From Lantana camara (Eukaryota; Streptophyta; Magnoliopsida; Lamiales; Verbenaceae): 64,000 bases of DNA. Location: positions 85,844,501 through 85,908,500 of the forward strand of contig CM074858.1 in the NCBI GenBank assembly GCA_037501455.1, given 5' to 3'. Shown here in pieces: positions 1-12,920 of this stretch (positions within the stretch are counted from its first letter, which is position 1; each line of letters begins with the position of its first letter). Under the pieces are notes generated by a model, which did not search any database, was not told the DNA's origin, and saw only the letters and a list, made by a program, of their open reading frames with translations. A program made the position numbers and the translations under genes.

Positions 1-2516
1 GTAGGTAGACAGATTATGCGGTGCCCTGGGGATCCCAGTGCTCAACTTTAACTCCTATAGGTGGTGTACTAGAGTGAGCTTAAGAACTAAGACCCACTAC
101 TAACCAAGATGCATATGAAATGCATGAAACAATGAACAAGGAACATGTAACACAAGAGAGTAATACCATTTAAGGTATTCAAGAAAGGTAACACACAAAG
201 GAATATGTCAAAGTGAGTTACTCTTAACGTTAGACTATGATCTTATTATAACCGAGTAAACTTTAGTCAAATAATGAATCCTATCGCAAACCTTAAGTTA
301 TAAAACAAGTCCACGAAAGAAAACACATTTTGAAAACACATTTTAGACCCCGGGATATGGAAACCCTAGGTGCAAATGTCTATTAAGAAAGCACAAGTTT
401 TATTTCATTTTTACTATTCAAAAGCACTATTCAAAAGTACTATTCAAGATTACTATTCCAGATTACTATTCACAGTTACTATTCACAGGTTACTATTCAC
501 ATGTCGGGTCAAAGGGTCGGGTCAAACCCTTACTAGACACACACCCACACACACTCGGTACACACACACACCATGCACGAACACACACACACACACGGCA
601 TGCACACACACACACACCCTAATTAAATTATGATCTTGATTATAACCTATAGTTTCAAGTTCATGTTCATATAATCAAGTGTGATCTAGGTTAAAGGTAT
701 AACCTATGGTTAAGAGATCCAATTAAGGCATAAGATCAAGTTATGAAACACTAATCTATCTTAGGTTATAACATGTGACACTATTAAAGTGTATAACATA
801 TGATCAAGGCACTAATCCATTAATCCAAATCATAACATAAGCTCAATTCATAATTCAAGAAGCATATAACAATGTGACAACATGTCACAACATATATCAT
901 ATCATATCATATCATATATCATAAACCTTTGGGCATGTAACATGTAACAATTTAATTCAATACCAACATGTAACAAGTTGTGACATAATTAATTGTAAAT
1001 CACTATTCCATTAGCTAGCATGCATGAACATAATTCAAATTCCATAATCATGCATCAATTCTCATAATATAACAATCATATCACATGATCATAGCATATA
1101 CTAGAGCAATTTATAACATATTCAAGCATATACTAAACAATTAAAACATATAAACAACTATCAAAACATATCATGAAAACTATATAATAAATGCATAAAA
1201 TAAAATCCTATATGGCTTAGGGAAGACCCTAAGACCCAACCTAAACATAATATAAACATACCATAACATAAAACATAAACTAAACTAAACATAACATAAA
1301 CTAAAGCATAAAATAAAACAAACCTAGCTCTAGAAGGGGGGAGTGCCGACAGCAAGAGGGGGAGGAGAGGGAGAGAAAGGGTGTTGTTAACACAACTTTG
1401 AGCAAGGAATGAAATGCCATGGGAGGGGTATTTATAGTTGTGAAGAAGCCCCTCACCTTGCAAATAGAGATGGCTTAGGGTAGGAGAGCAAAACAAGAGT
1501 TCATCCACTTGTATCTTCTAGAAGCTTTAGGGATTAAGAAGGTAAAATGGGACTGCTGGGGGTATTTCTGTAATTTCATCCCCCAAGACACAGGGATAAG
1601 TGGCTGGAAGTATAACCATTCCGACGGCAAGAAAATTAGCTTCGAAACTCATATTCATTCGTCGAAATCGGATTTACCGTTTGAAAGATACATTAGTTTT
1701 AGTGAATAAAAGTTTTGAGCTCGAAACTCAACACGAGTGAAAAACGACTTCCTAGAATGATTTTCAAGCCCGAATTGTTTCCAAAATTCAGCAAATAAAT
1801 CGAGAAGCGTTTTGAGTCCAAAATCGACTATAAAACGTTTTACCGTTAAAAAGTTGAAAACGTAGGATGAATAGTGAATTGTCACGTACGAACGTACGCT
1901 TCAAAATTTCAAGCTAGGGTTTGAATCAAGAGTTGTAAAACATCTCAAAAATCTTGAAATAGCTCAAGTAGTGCAAATCCGAAGAGAAAACATTTTCCGA
2001 ATGAAAACCGTTCGTAAAAGGAATAGTAAACTAGGGTTTTCAAAAACGTTTTCAATAAAACAAAGTTCCAGAACGGATTTCCAAGCCAAGAATAATTTCA
2101 AAAGACTCGTCTCGACTCAAGGATCGATTCGACTGTAACTTGGGTAGGAAAAGGTATCAGAATCAAAAGCTCATTTTCTGATGAATAGTAACTTTGGTCG
2201 GTAAGTTCCAAAAATACCCTTATGGTTCAAGAAAGACTTTCTGAGTTCGGGAAACAAGTTCAAATGATTGGGAAACATGTGTGATGAACCTCTAGGGTTC
2301 GAGTAGCAATATGAACAAGGTAGGCTCGGGTTATGAATAGTAAACTGAATCAAAGGTCAAGAATTCCCCCTTAAAACATGTCAGAACATATACGAGCACA
2401 AAGTTCATGTAAGAATGCAATGCACGATGATTCAAAAAGTTGGATCACGGTCTATAAACGCTTTACCACTGCCTTAACTTACTGTTTTCATCCAGGCCCT
2501 ATTTTGGGCTGTTACA
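1..2516 (-). repeat. 3' LTR of the Tekay-like element (partial)
   Basis: This repeats 10406-12920 with scattered substitutions and small indels, such as an 11-bp gain near 10544 and a 13-bp loss near 10885 in the other copy. It ends TGTTACA next to the polypurine tract. It contains a CA-rich microsatellite at about 535-620 and a short ATATC repeat near 900. The ORFs inside it recur in the other LTR and look non-coding. No host gene is seen. Confidence 0.93.
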
Positions 2517-5511
2517 ATCACCCACCTTAAAGAGAATCTGTCCTCAGATTCTTCCGCTGTAACTGCAAACAACTCAGGGTGATGCTTCTGCATTTTCTCT
2601 TCTATCTCCCAGGTTGCCTCTTCTGTCCCTTGTCCCTTCCAAAGGACTTTAACTAAAGGAATTTTCCTATTCCTCAGCTCTTGAAACTTCCTGTCTAGAA
2701 TCTTACCGGGCTTCAAAACATAAGTCAGATCCGGTTCCAACGGTATCTCCTCTACCGACACAACCTCTGTCTCATCCGAGAAACACTTGCGAAGCTGAGA
2801 TACATGAAATACGTTGTGGATTCCTGTTAGACCTACAGGCAAATCCAATCTATAAGCAGTCGGTCCGACTCTCTCTAGTATCTCATACGGTCCAACATAT
2901 CTCGGGTTTAACTTTCCTCCTTTTCCAATTCGGAAAAACCCTTTCTTGGTGATGCCTTCAGAAATACCTTTTCGCCCACTGCAAATTCCAAATCCCTTCT
3001 TCGTCGATCAGCATAACTCTTCTGCCTATCCTGGGCAGCTTTCATTCTCTGGCAAATGATTTGAATCTTTTCGGTCGCTTCTCTTATCCATTTAGCTGAA
3101 TTCACTCTGATCTGTCCTTCCTCAGTACATCTTGCTTCATCCAAATCCCAGTACAACGGGGATCTACATTTCCTTCCATACAGAGCTTCATATGGAGCAG
3201 CTTTAATAGAAGCTTGATAACTATTATTGTATGCAAACTCCACAAGAGGTAAACACTCTTTCCAACTTTCCTAGAAGTCCAAAGCGCAAGCTCTTAGCAT
3301 ATCTTCCAAGTATTTAATCATCCTTTCTGATTGTCCATCCGTCTGAGGATGCGCTGCAGTACTGAAGTTCAACTTTGTTCCCATCAAAGTCTGAATTTCT
3401 TTCCACAAGTGCGACGTGAATTTCGGATCTCTATCCGAGACTATACTGTTCGGGACTCCATGTAATCTGACAATCTCTTGTTGGTACAGCTTTGCCAACG
3501 TGTTGACCTTATCTGTCGTCTTAACTGGCAAAAAGTGTGCTGACTTTGTCAAACGATCAATGATCACCCAGATACTATCTTGTCCTCCTCTGACTTTGGG
3601 TAATCCAGTGACAAAATCCATCGTGATTTGCTCCCACTTCCAAGTCGGAATCGGTAATGGTTGCAACTTCCCACTCAGCTTCTGGTGCTCAGCTTTAACT
3701 TTCTGACAAGTTAAGCACTTCTTGACATAGTTGGCTATGTCTCTCTTCATTCCATTCCACCAGAAATGCGTCTTAACATCTTGATACATCTTAGTACCTC
3801 CGGGATGTATCGTGTACTTAGTCTTATGCGCTTCGTCGAGAATCTCTTTCCTCAAAACAGTTGGTACGCATACTCGACCTTTGTACCTCAATATTCCATG
3901 TTCATCAATCTTGAACTTGGTCTCATCATCTTTCTCCTTAGATTCGAGACATTTCTTAATCCACTCGTCGTTCTTCTGAGCTTCCAACACTTGTTCTTTC
4001 AAAGGTGATATCATCACAACGTTCGCAATTCGAGCTTTAGTTATCACCTCCATTCTTTCTCTTTGATCAACCTCGGGATTGGCAGAAATATGTGCCAAAT
4101 GAACTTTCCTGCTTAGTGCATCGGCTACAACATTCGCCTTTCCTGGATGGTATTGAATAATGCAATCGTAGTCCTCCAGAAATTCCATCCATCTCCTCTG
4201 TCGCATATTCAACTCCTTCTGAGTGAATAGATATCGCAGGCTCTTATGATCAGTAAAGATCTCAAACGTAACTCCATACAGGTAATGTCTCCACTTTCCC
4301 AGAGGGAAAATTATCGCGGCTAACTCCAAATCATGTGTCGGGTAGTTGACTTCATGCGTTTTGAGTTTCCTTGATGCATACGCAATCACTTTTCCATTCT
4401 GCATCAAAACTCCTCCTAGTCCTTCTTTCGAAGCATCGGTGTAGACTGTGTATCCTTCTTTTCCTTCTGGTAATGCTAACACGGGTGCAGTTGTTAGCAT
4501 CTCCTTCAATCTTTGAAAACTTTGCTCACACTTCTCCGTCCATTCAAACTTCCCTTCTTTCTTTGTCAACTTAGTGAGAGGTGTAGCTATCTTCGAGAAA
4601 TCTTTGACAAACCTTCGGTAGTAACCAACTAATCCTATAAAACTTCTCACTTCTGAAGGATTCTTCGGTGACTTCCAATCCATAATCGTTTCGATCTTCG
4701 AGGGATCTACTTCGATTCCAGATCCTGATATGATGTGTCCGAGAAACGTAACTCTCTCAAGCCAGAACTCACATTTACTGAACTTTGCATATAGCTTGTG
4801 ATCCAGCAAAGTGCGTAACACGATTCAAAGATGCTCAGCATGTTCCTCCGGTGTTTTCGAAAATACCAATATATCGTCGATGAAGATCACTACAAACTTA
4901 TCAAGAAACGGCTTGAATATACGATGCATCATATCCATGAATGCAGCTGGTGCGTTTGTCAAACCAAACGGTATTACCACAAACTCATAATGTCCGTATC
5001 GGCTGTTGAAAGCAGTCTTCGGAATATCTGCTTCCCTGATCTTCAATTGATAATACCCTTGTCTAAGATCTAACTTGGAGTAGACCTTTGATCCCTGAAG
5101 TATATCGAACAGCTCTTCGATATGAGGGAGAGGATACTTATTCTTGATAGTCATCCTGTTCAGCTCCCGATAGTCAATGCATAAACGTAATGATCCATCT
5201 TTCTTCTTAACGAAAAGCACAGGCGCTCCCCACGGCGATGTGCTTGGTCGAACATATCCAGACTCAATCAGTTCATCCAATTGCTTCCTCAGTTCATCCA
5301 ATTCAGCTGGAGCCATCCTGTAAGGTGTCTTTGAGTACGGCTCAGCTCCTGATATCGTCTCGATCGTAAACTCCAACTCTCGGTCAGGAGGTAACGAATC
5401 CAAATGCTCAGGAAACACATCTAAGAATTCGTTCACCACTTCCACTTCTTCGATCTTAAGTTGATCTTTCGGTCTATTCAAAAGATAAGCCACAAATCCA
5501 ATAGCTCCTTT
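2474..5511 (-). pseudogene. pol of Tekay-like element: RT, RNase H, integrase, chromodomain
   Basis: It continues in the same frame as gag-protease and would encode replication and integration enzymes. Seen in order: reverse transcriptase with FIDD near 4875-4887, RNase H with YTDAS near 4440, an HHCC integrase zinc region near 3700-3800, an integrase core with [10 protein letters not shown] near 3340, and a C-terminal chromodomain ending EEATWE near 2610. It is broken by in-frame stops at 5512-5514, 4825-4827 and 3271-3273, and by a one-base frameshift near 2945 that puts the chromodomain in another frame. The last ORF reads through the polypurine tract into the LTR. It cannot make active enzyme without readthrough. 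Confidence 0.9.
2517..2530 (-). other. polypurine tract of the Tekay-like element
   Basis: On the minus strand a purine-rich run (AAGGTGGGTGAT) directly precedes the LTR start TGTAACAGCC. This is where plus-strand DNA synthesis would be primed. Confidence 0.75.
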
Positions 5512-7092
5512 CTAAATCAACTTCTTAGCTTCCATCGAAGAAATCAGTGATAACTTCTCAACTTTCCCTTCTGATGTCCGACTTTCATCTTCTTCCAAGA
5601 TGATCTCTTTCTTGTAACAATCCAACTTAGCTCGGTACTTAGACAACCAATCCATACCAAGTATAACCTCGTATCTTGTCATCGGCAACTCAATCAGATC
5701 CGTCGGGTAACAACGGGTACCAATACATATAGGGCAGCGTTTATATACTTGATCCGTAACAAGGCAAGTTCCCAAAGGAGAACTCACTTCAAATTTATAT
5801 GGCAAGTATTCAAGTGGAAACTGTAAATGCGCACATAATTCAGAAGCAACAAAAGAATGCGTAGCACCAGGGTCATACAAGACCTTAACTGGCGTGTTAA
5901 GAATGTGCACAATACCTTCCACAACCGACGAAGGATCAACCTCCTCCTTACCATCCAAAGCATAAGCTCTGCCTTTGACCACCGGTTTGTTCGTCGTACC
6001 CACCACTGCTTTTCCTTTATCCTGGACCCCAAATCTCCTGATCTTGTGCGGGCAACTATCCATCTGGTGCTCAGGGGAACCACACGCGAAACACTGTCCA
6101 GCTTTCTTGCGACAGTTCTCCTCAGTATGTCCCGTTCGGCGACAATATCTGCAAACAATTTCCTCTGGACCTGGCTGAGGTGCTCTCTGCTGTTGTGGCG
6201 CCTTCTGATACTGCTGCGGTGCTTTCTGCTTCTGTGCTTGCTGTTTCGGTGGAGCGTTCTGCTGTTGACGCTGTGGTGTTACCATTGGCCTCTTTCCAGT
6301 TCCTTGGAGAAAAGATCCGGAAGGTCGCTTGTTCCCTTGATAAGGCTTAGGGTTAGAAGGTCCTTGACGTGCAGTAGTTATCTTGATCTCCTTGTGTGCA
6401 GCTTCAACCCTTAGCGCTCTATCAACAGCACGATTGTAGGTCTCAATATCCAAAGAAGTAAGTGCCAATCGAATTTCAGGCTTCAGCCCATCGATAAACC
6501 TTTTCGTCTTGCGACGCTCATCAGTCAGAATATGAGGCGCATACTTGATCAGCCTCACGAACCTAGATTCATACTCCATCACATTCATTGTTCCCTGAAC
6601 CAGACTCATAAACTCAGCCTCTCGTGCATCACGAGTCACTTGAGGTGTATACTTCTGCTGAAACTCCCTGATAAACTCATCCCAACTTCCCTCAACGTTG
6701 TTCTCAATCCACATATGTTGAACGTGCTTCCACCAATTGTATACAGCTCCTTCCATAAGAAAAGTAGCATATCGAACTCGTTCACGATCCTCTGGGTAGA
6801 TCTCCATAGCCTCGAAAATCTTCTCAAGACTGGTAATCCAATTCTCAGCCTTTATGTCGTTCGGTTCTCCATAGAACTTAGGTGGATTCATCCTCAGAAA
6901 TTTTTCCTGTGACCTTTCATTAGGAGGATTATCTCTCGGTGCACAAGCCCTCATAAATTGTCGTAGCACATCCCTTAATTCCGGAGTTCTTTCCCTTTCA
7001 GGGGGTGGCGTGACATCTCTTTGGGGTGGCGTGACCTCTCTTTGGGGTGGCAGTGGTGGTACACGATTCCGGGGTGCTCTTCTCGGTGGCAT
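5512..7092 (-). CDS. gag and protease of the Tekay-like element
   Basis: Gag forms the particle that packages element RNA, and the aspartic protease cleaves the polyprotein. The start is placed at the methionine of MPPRRAPRNR (7092) because upstream codons look unlike gag and the basic-proline start is typical. A proline/arginine N-terminus is followed by the Ty3-type gag core (WWKHVQHMW region), a glutamine-rich linker, two zinc knuckles (CRYC...C and CFACGSPEHQMDSC), and a protease with DPGATHSF as active-site loop near 5850. The frame runs on into pol in the same phase, so this is the front of one polyprotein ended early by the stop at 5512-5514. This part is intact. Confidence 0.88.
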   Translation of the reverse strand: MPPRRAPRNRVPPLPPQREVTPPQRDVTPPPERERTPELRDVLRQFMRACAPRDNPPNERSQEKFLRMNPPKFYGEPNDIKAENWITSLEKIFEAMEIYPEDRERVRYATFLMEGAVYNWWKHVQHMWIENNVEGSWDEFIREFQQKYTPQVTRDAREAEFMSLVQGTMNVMEYESRFVRLIKYAPHILTDERRKTKRFIDGLKPEIRLALTSLDIETYNRAVDRALRVEAAHKEIKITTARQGPSNPKPYQGNKRPSGSFLQGTGKRPMVTPQRQQQNAPPKQQAQKQKAPQQYQKAPQQQRAPQPGPEEIVCRYCRRTGHTEENCRKKAGQCFACGSPEHQMDSCPHKIRRFGVQDKGKAVVGTTNKPVVKGRAYALDGKEEVDPSSVVEGIVHILNTPVKVLYDPGATHSFVASELCAHLQFPLEYLPYKFEVSSPLGTCLVTDQVYKRCPICIGTRCYPTDLIELPMTRYEVILGMDWLSKYRAKLDCYKKEIILEEDESRTSEGKVEKLSLISSMEAKKLI

Positions 7093-7172
7093 GTTGTTAC
7101 TGAATTCACAAGTAGTCAGATACATATATTCGATGCATGACATATAATGATTCACAGAATCCGTAACCACGT

Positions 7173-7923
7173 ATTCACATTCTCACATAGTCACACATAA
7201 GTATGAGAACAACACATTCCCATAACAACATGTCAGCAAAGATTCAAGATCTCCAAACATATCATATAATCAGAAACAATTGTCAGACAACATGTAAACG
7301 AGAACAGAAGCTCGGGTAACATATCAACATATCAGAAACATATATAACATATCCCAAAACATGATCAACATGTAAACGGGAACAGAACGTGTACTGTCAT
7401 ATCAACAAGAACTGTAACATGATCAGAAGCATGATCAACATATCCAGAAGCGTATTCAACATATCAAGAATAATAGCATGCTAACAATAAATGAAATGGC
7501 ATGATCCTATCAACGGTCCTAATGGTATCTTGAAGCAACTCTAAGACTCATGCAATGACAGTTATGGAAAGCAGTAAACAGATATCCAACATAAAGCCGA
7601 AAGTGTTATAACTGTGCAAGGTTTGGTAAAATTTACTACAGGCCACATGTTAACAGTATTAATTCAAAATGGGGAGGACCCGATACTATCGAGTTGACTC
7701 CCTTACAGGCCTTACCAATCCGTCCAACCCTGCTGAAAATAACCTAGTAGGTACCAAGTCATCTGAACCGTCATCCGTGGTGCCAAAAGTCGGGGATCAT
7801 CTACCAGAGCTATACATCCCCTCATCCAAAAGTCAGTCCTGAACTGTCCCGGCTATACATCCGCCATCCATAGATAGTATATATATGCGTCAATACTATA
7901 TACAGAAAACCTCCCATCAGTAA
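7173..7923 (-). other. spacer between leader ORF and gag
   Basis: I see no gene. About 7240-7480 is rich in loosely repeated ACATATCA/AACATGT words. About 7790-7880 has a short imperfect repeat of CTATACATCC words. It is part of the internal leader of the Tekay-like element. Confidence 0.5.
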
Positions 7924-8604
7924 TCAACCCTGATAACTGTGGTCCAAAGAACCCCTGGTGGTGTCATCAGAAACGGCAACGACCTCACCCTGTCCGTGTC
8001 CTGCTGGCTCATCTCCGCCATCATCATCATCATCAGACCCTCTATCGCCTCCATCAGACTGCTCCTGCATAGGCTCGGGCTCCTGAGAAGCCTGACTGAC
8101 ATCCTGACCCTCGACCTCCTCAACTGCCTGCTCATCGGATAAGTGATAGGTATCATACAGGCGAGCTCTCATGCGGGCACGGTAGTGCTGGTGACGCTCC
8201 ATTGAGGTGTCGCGATCAATAGTCATCTGCATAAGATCTGCCTCCAGCTCAGCAATACGAGCAGCCCTCTGATCAGCAATATGAGTCATCTCTGCAGCAT
8301 GCTCACGAGCGATGTCCCTATCAATCTGGTACTGCAGTGACTGATCCTGATAGCGCAGAGACTCCAACCTGACCTCACGGGTCCTCTGATACTCCTGAAA
8401 GTAACCATCTCTCTCAAACTCGAGATAGTGCACAACTCTGTTAGGATAGGAATACCCAGGCCTGCCACTGTTCCTAGACCTACGCCAGGTGTAGAAACGA
8501 GTGCCTCCACGGCGAGAAACTGCCACAGTACGCGGGACCTCAAACTGTTCAAAGAAAGCCTCATCCATCTGCTGATTAGGATCCTGGTGTGGCTGAACTG
8601 CCAT
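7924..8604 (-). CDS. extra ORF upstream of gag in the Tekay-like element, function unknown
   Basis: This is a 226-residue ORF starting at MAVQPHQDP (8604). The frame is open 45 codons further upstream, but that part is hydrophobic and unlike the rest. It lies between primer site and gag, on the gag strand. Residues 1-65 are mixed with a basic, aromatic patch (RFYTWRRSRN). About 70-145 is charged and heptad-like, a likely coiled coil (IAELEADLMQ). About 155-205 is acidic with a run of aspartates. I recognise no domain. Unlike pol it has no stop or frameshift. Additional ORFs before gag are known in some plant Ty3/gypsy lineages; whether this one matches them is not established. It could be an RNA-binding or assembly accessory protein, which is a guess. 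Confidence 0.6.
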   Translation of the reverse strand: MAVQPHQDPNQQMDEAFFEQFEVPRTVAVSRRGGTRFYTWRRSRNSGRPGYSYPNRVVHYLEFERDGYFQEYQRTREVRLESLRYQDQSLQYQIDRDIAREHAAEMTHIADQRAARIAELEADLMQMTIDRDTSMERHQHYRARMRARLYDTYHLSDEQAVEEVEGQDVSQASQEPEPMQEQSDGGDRGSDDDDDGGDEPAGHGQGEVVAVSDDTTRGSLDHSYQG

Positions 8605-8771
8605 AGCTATACAGAAGATACCACAGATATGAAATCCAGATAATAGAACCATGCAATCCCCAAATATCCTGTCTCGATACAATATGAGAATGATCCTGGA
8701 TGCAATGCGTGAACAATCGATGATGCAACATGAGAGCAATCTAGGTTAAGTCTCTTCTTACTTAACCCGAT

Positions 8772-8783
8772 GCTCTGATACCA
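8772..8783 (-). other. primer binding site (initiator tRNA-Met)
   Basis: The minus strand reads TGGTATCAGAGC, complementary to the 3' end of plant initiator tRNA-Met, eight bases inside the 5' LTR. Confidence 0.9.
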
Positions 8784-8791
8784 CCTCAGGC

Positions 8792-11700
8792 TGTAACGCC
8801 CCCCACCCGTACCAGAACAAGAGGAGAGCGGCGTCTCAACCCCCGCACTGAAGCACCTCTCAAGTAATGGTGTGAGCCATCACTCAAGAAATACTCCAAC
8901 GAACGGCTATCTATCAGAACTATACATGTACAACGATGTGGCTATGCAGCGGAAAATCAGAGTATTTTAAAACTTTTCAAAACATGTGCGTGATGGCATG
9001 TAACAAGCAAGAACATATTGATCGTGTAAGAGAGACTCGGCATATCAGAACATATAACAGATTCACTTATAAGTACCGATATAACAGAGTTCAATGTATC
9101 GGTAACAGAGTAGCAGAAAGAGTATAACAAATATACTCAAGTATTCAGAAACATATACAGAAACATAAAGTGATGCAGCCATAAAACATATGCAGGACAC
9201 AAAAGAAAGTAATATTAAGTCCTGACTGAAACAAAAATGACAATCTAGAGCTTCAAGATACCTCTAGACTGCGGCTGCAAGACCTGAAACCACGAGGCAA
9301 GAAAACGGGAGAGGTATTAGTCAAAAGGACTAAGTGAGGGAATACTTTAAAGAAAGTACTGAATGATAAAGAACTTGAAACAAGTTCGATTGATAAAACT
9401 CTTTGAATGCGATGCTGTAAAAGAATGCACGTTATAAAACATTTTCATGAATGCTATCACACGCGCACACATATGCTGTTGATGGTTCATAGTTCTTTCA
9501 TTAAACGGGATAAGGGTAAAGTGAACTTTTCCAGATATGAACCATCCTTTATGAAACAGAATTTTGCCCGCAAGCTAGGCTCCTCCATCCTTACTCCAGA
9601 AAACATGATTTGGTTGAGCATCGGACCAGGATCAACAATAATTCCACCTATTGTAGAGTATCGGACCAAGATCAGCAATAACCCCACATAAACTAGAGCA
9701 TTGGACCAAGGTCAACAACAACTCCGCACACAGTAGACTATTGGACCAAGGTCAACAACAACTCTTACCAACACATACAAACATGCACCATCCTCCACCG
9801 GTTGTCACTTCGGGTAGCTAGCCCTAGGCGACCTGTAAACATGTAATGGGAACAGATTTGCTGTCCGTTCCCAGACAAATTGTCCTGACTTAACAAACCT
9901 CCTGTTAAAAGTCGGTGTCAATAGTCTAAGTGTGGCGGCCGGTATTGGTGATGTCGTTGGCGCTCACCTCCCGAGCATCACCTCCACACATAAGCGTCGG
10001 GCCCAAACTGTAAACTGTATGCTTGCATTTAAGATTAGCAGTGACCAGAGTATCACTCCAGTATGCTAACTATAACATGTGAAACTGTAACTGTAACATA
10101 TAATGCTGTCTGTAAAACATATGATTCTGTCTGAAAACATGTGATTCTGTCTGTAAACTGTACTTTGAAAACATATGCAGAACATGTAACTGTCTTTGAA
10201 CAAGAATGCAGAACTTTGGAAAACATGTGCTGTAGATCAAGGTATACTATTAAAGTATGAATGATCCTTTCAAGAGAATGTCCCGATAAAAGGGATAGTT
10301 CAAAACGAGGTTTAGCTTTGAATTTCAAAACATATGATACGATAGTATAATCGTGGTTCCAGTTGGAAAACATTTATAACTTCACCTCATCTATCAGTAA
10401 CAAAGGTAGGTAGACAGATTATGCGGTGCCCTGGGGATCCCAGTGCTCAACTTTAACTCCTGTAGGTGGTGTACTAGAGTGAGCTTAAGAACTAAGACCC
10501 ACTACTAACCAAGATGCATATGAAATGCATGAAACAATGAATAAGGAACATGTAAAGAACATGTAACACAAGAGAGTAATACCATTTAAGGTATTCAAGA
10601 AAGGTAACACACAAAGGAATACGTCAAAGTGAGTTACTCTTAACGTTAGACTATGATCTTACTATAACCGAGTAAGCTTTAGCCAACTTATGAATCCTAT
10701 CGCAAACCTTAAGTTATAAAACAAGTCCACGAAAGAAAACACATTTGGAAAACACATTTTAGACCCCGGGATATGGAAACCCTAGGTGCAAATGTCTATT
10801 AAGAAAGCACAAATTTTATTTCATTTTTACTATTCAAAAGCACTATTCAAAAGTACTATTCAAGATTACTATTCCAGATTACTATTCACAGGTTACTATT
10901 CACATATCGGGTCAAAGGGTCGGGTCAAACCCTTACTATACACACACCCACACACGCTCGGTACACACACACACCATGCACGAACACACACACACACACG
11001 GCATGCACACACACACACACCCTAATTAAATTATGATCTTGATTATAACCTATAGTTTCAAGTTCATGTTCATATAATCAAGTGTGATCTAGGTTAAAGG
11101 TATAACCTATGGTTAAGAGATCCAATTAAGGCATAAGATCAAGTTATGAAACACTAATCTAACTTAGGTTATAACATGTGACACTATTAAAGTGTATAAC
11201 ATATGATCAAGGCACTAATCCATTAATCCAAATCATAACATAAGCTCAATTCATAATTCAAGAAGCATATAACAATGTGACAACATGTCACAACATATAT
11301 CATATCATATCATATCATATATCATAAACCTTTGGGCATGTAACATGTAACAATTTAATTCAATACCAACATGTAACAAGTTGTGACATAATTAATTGTA
11401 AATCACTATTCCATTAGCTAGCATGCATGAACATAATTCAAATTCCATAATCATGCATCAATTCTCATAATATAACAATCATATCACATGATCATAGCAT
11501 ATACTAGAGCAATTTATAACATATTCAAGCATATACTAAACAATTAAAACATATAAACAACTATCAAAACATATCATGAAAACTATATAATAAATGCATA
11601 AAATAAAATCCTATATGGCTTAGGGAAGAAACTAAGACCCAACCTAAACATAATATAAACATACCATAACATAAAACATAAACTAAACTAAACATAACAT

Positions 11701-12920
11701 AAACTAAAGCATAAAATAAAACAAACCTAGCTCTAGAAGGGGGGAGTGCCGACGGCAAGAGGGGGAGGAGAGGGAGAGAAAGGGTGTTGTTAACACAACT
11801 TTGAGCAAGGAATGAAATGCCATGGGAGGGGTATTTATAGTTGTGAAGAAGCCCCTCACCTTGCGAATAGAGATGGCTTAAGGGTAGGAGAGCAAAACAA
11901 GAGTTCATCCACTTGTATCTTCTAGAAGCTTTAGGGATTAAGAAGGTAAAATGGGACTGCTGGGGGTATTTCTATAATTTCGTCCCCCAAGACTCAAGGA
12001 TAAGTGGCTGGAAGTATAACCATTCCGACGGCAAGAAAATTAGCTTCGAAACGAATATTTATTCGTCGAAATCGGATTTACCGTTTGAAAGATACATTAG
12101 TTTTAGTGAATAAAAGTTTTGAGCTCGAAACTCAACACGAGTGAAAAACGACTTCCTAGAATGATTTTCAAGCCCGGATTGTTTCCAAAATTCAAGAAAT
12201 AAATCGAGAAGCGTTTTGAGTCCAAAATCGACTATAAAACGTTTTACCGTTAAAAAGTTGAAAACGAAGGATGAATAGTGAATTGTCACGTACGAACGTA
12301 CGCTTCAAAATTTCAAGCTAGGGTTTGAATCAAGAGTTGTAAAACATCTCAAAAATCTTGAAATAGCTCAAGTAGTGCAAATCCGAAGAGAAAACATTTT
12401 CCGAATGAAAACCGTTCGTAAAAGGAATAGTAAACTAGGGTTTTCAAAAACGTTTTCAATAAAACAAAGTTCCAGAACGGATTTCCAAGCCAAGAATAAT
12501 TTCAAAAGACTCGTCTCAACTCAAGGATCGATTCGACTGTAACTTGGGTAGGAAAAGGTATCAGAATCAAAAGCTCATCTTCTGATGAATAGTAACTTTG
12601 GTCGGTAAGTTCCAAAAATACCCTTATGGTTCAAGAAAGACTTTCTGAGTTCGGGAAACAAGTTCAAATGATTGGGAAACATGTGTGATGAACCTCTAGG
12701 GTTCGAGTAGCAATATGAACAAGGTAGGCTCGGGTTATGAATAGTAAACTGAATCAAAGGTCAAGAATTCCCCCTTAAAACATGTCAGAACATATACGAG
12801 CACAAAGTTCACGTAAGAATGCAATGCACGATGATTGAAAAAGTTGGATCACGGTCTATAAACGCTTTACCACTGCCTTAACTTACTGTTTTCATCCAGG
12901 CCCTGTTTTGGGCTGTTACA
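8792..12920 (-). repeat. 5' LTR of the Tekay-like element (4129 bp)
   Basis: It is bounded by TGTAAC and GTTACA, an inverted terminal pair, next to the primer site on the left. From 10406 it matches window bases 1-2516. It would carry promoter and polyadenylation signals, but I could not place them. Near 9620-9770 lie about four imperfect copies of a 35-40-bp unit containing GGACCAAGGTCAACAACAAC. No ORF in it looks real. Confidence 0.92.

Larger units (their letters stand above)
1..12920 (-). mobile_element. Tekay-like Ty3/gypsy chromovirus, left LTR truncated by window edge
   Basis: Read on the minus strand, the order is 5' LTR (8792-12920), tRNA-Met primer site, a leader ORF, gag, protease, reverse transcriptase, RNase H, integrase, chromodomain, polypurine tract and 3' LTR (1-2516, incomplete). 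The LTR ends are TGTAAC and GTTACA. Window base 1 aligns with 10406, so about 1.6 kb of the left LTR lies outside. Very long LTRs plus an integrase-linked chromodomain fit the Tekay/Del clade; the clade call is inference. It is inserted in the gag of a second gypsy family: sequence right of 12920 matches the gag at 16795 onward. The expected target duplication CTGAA is visible only on the right (12921-12925). Confidence 0.9.

Noticed and set aside
1161..1508. ORF of 115 codons, with a copy at 11564-11908
   Set aside because: It occurs at the same position in both LTRs of the Tekay-like element, with no recognisable domain.
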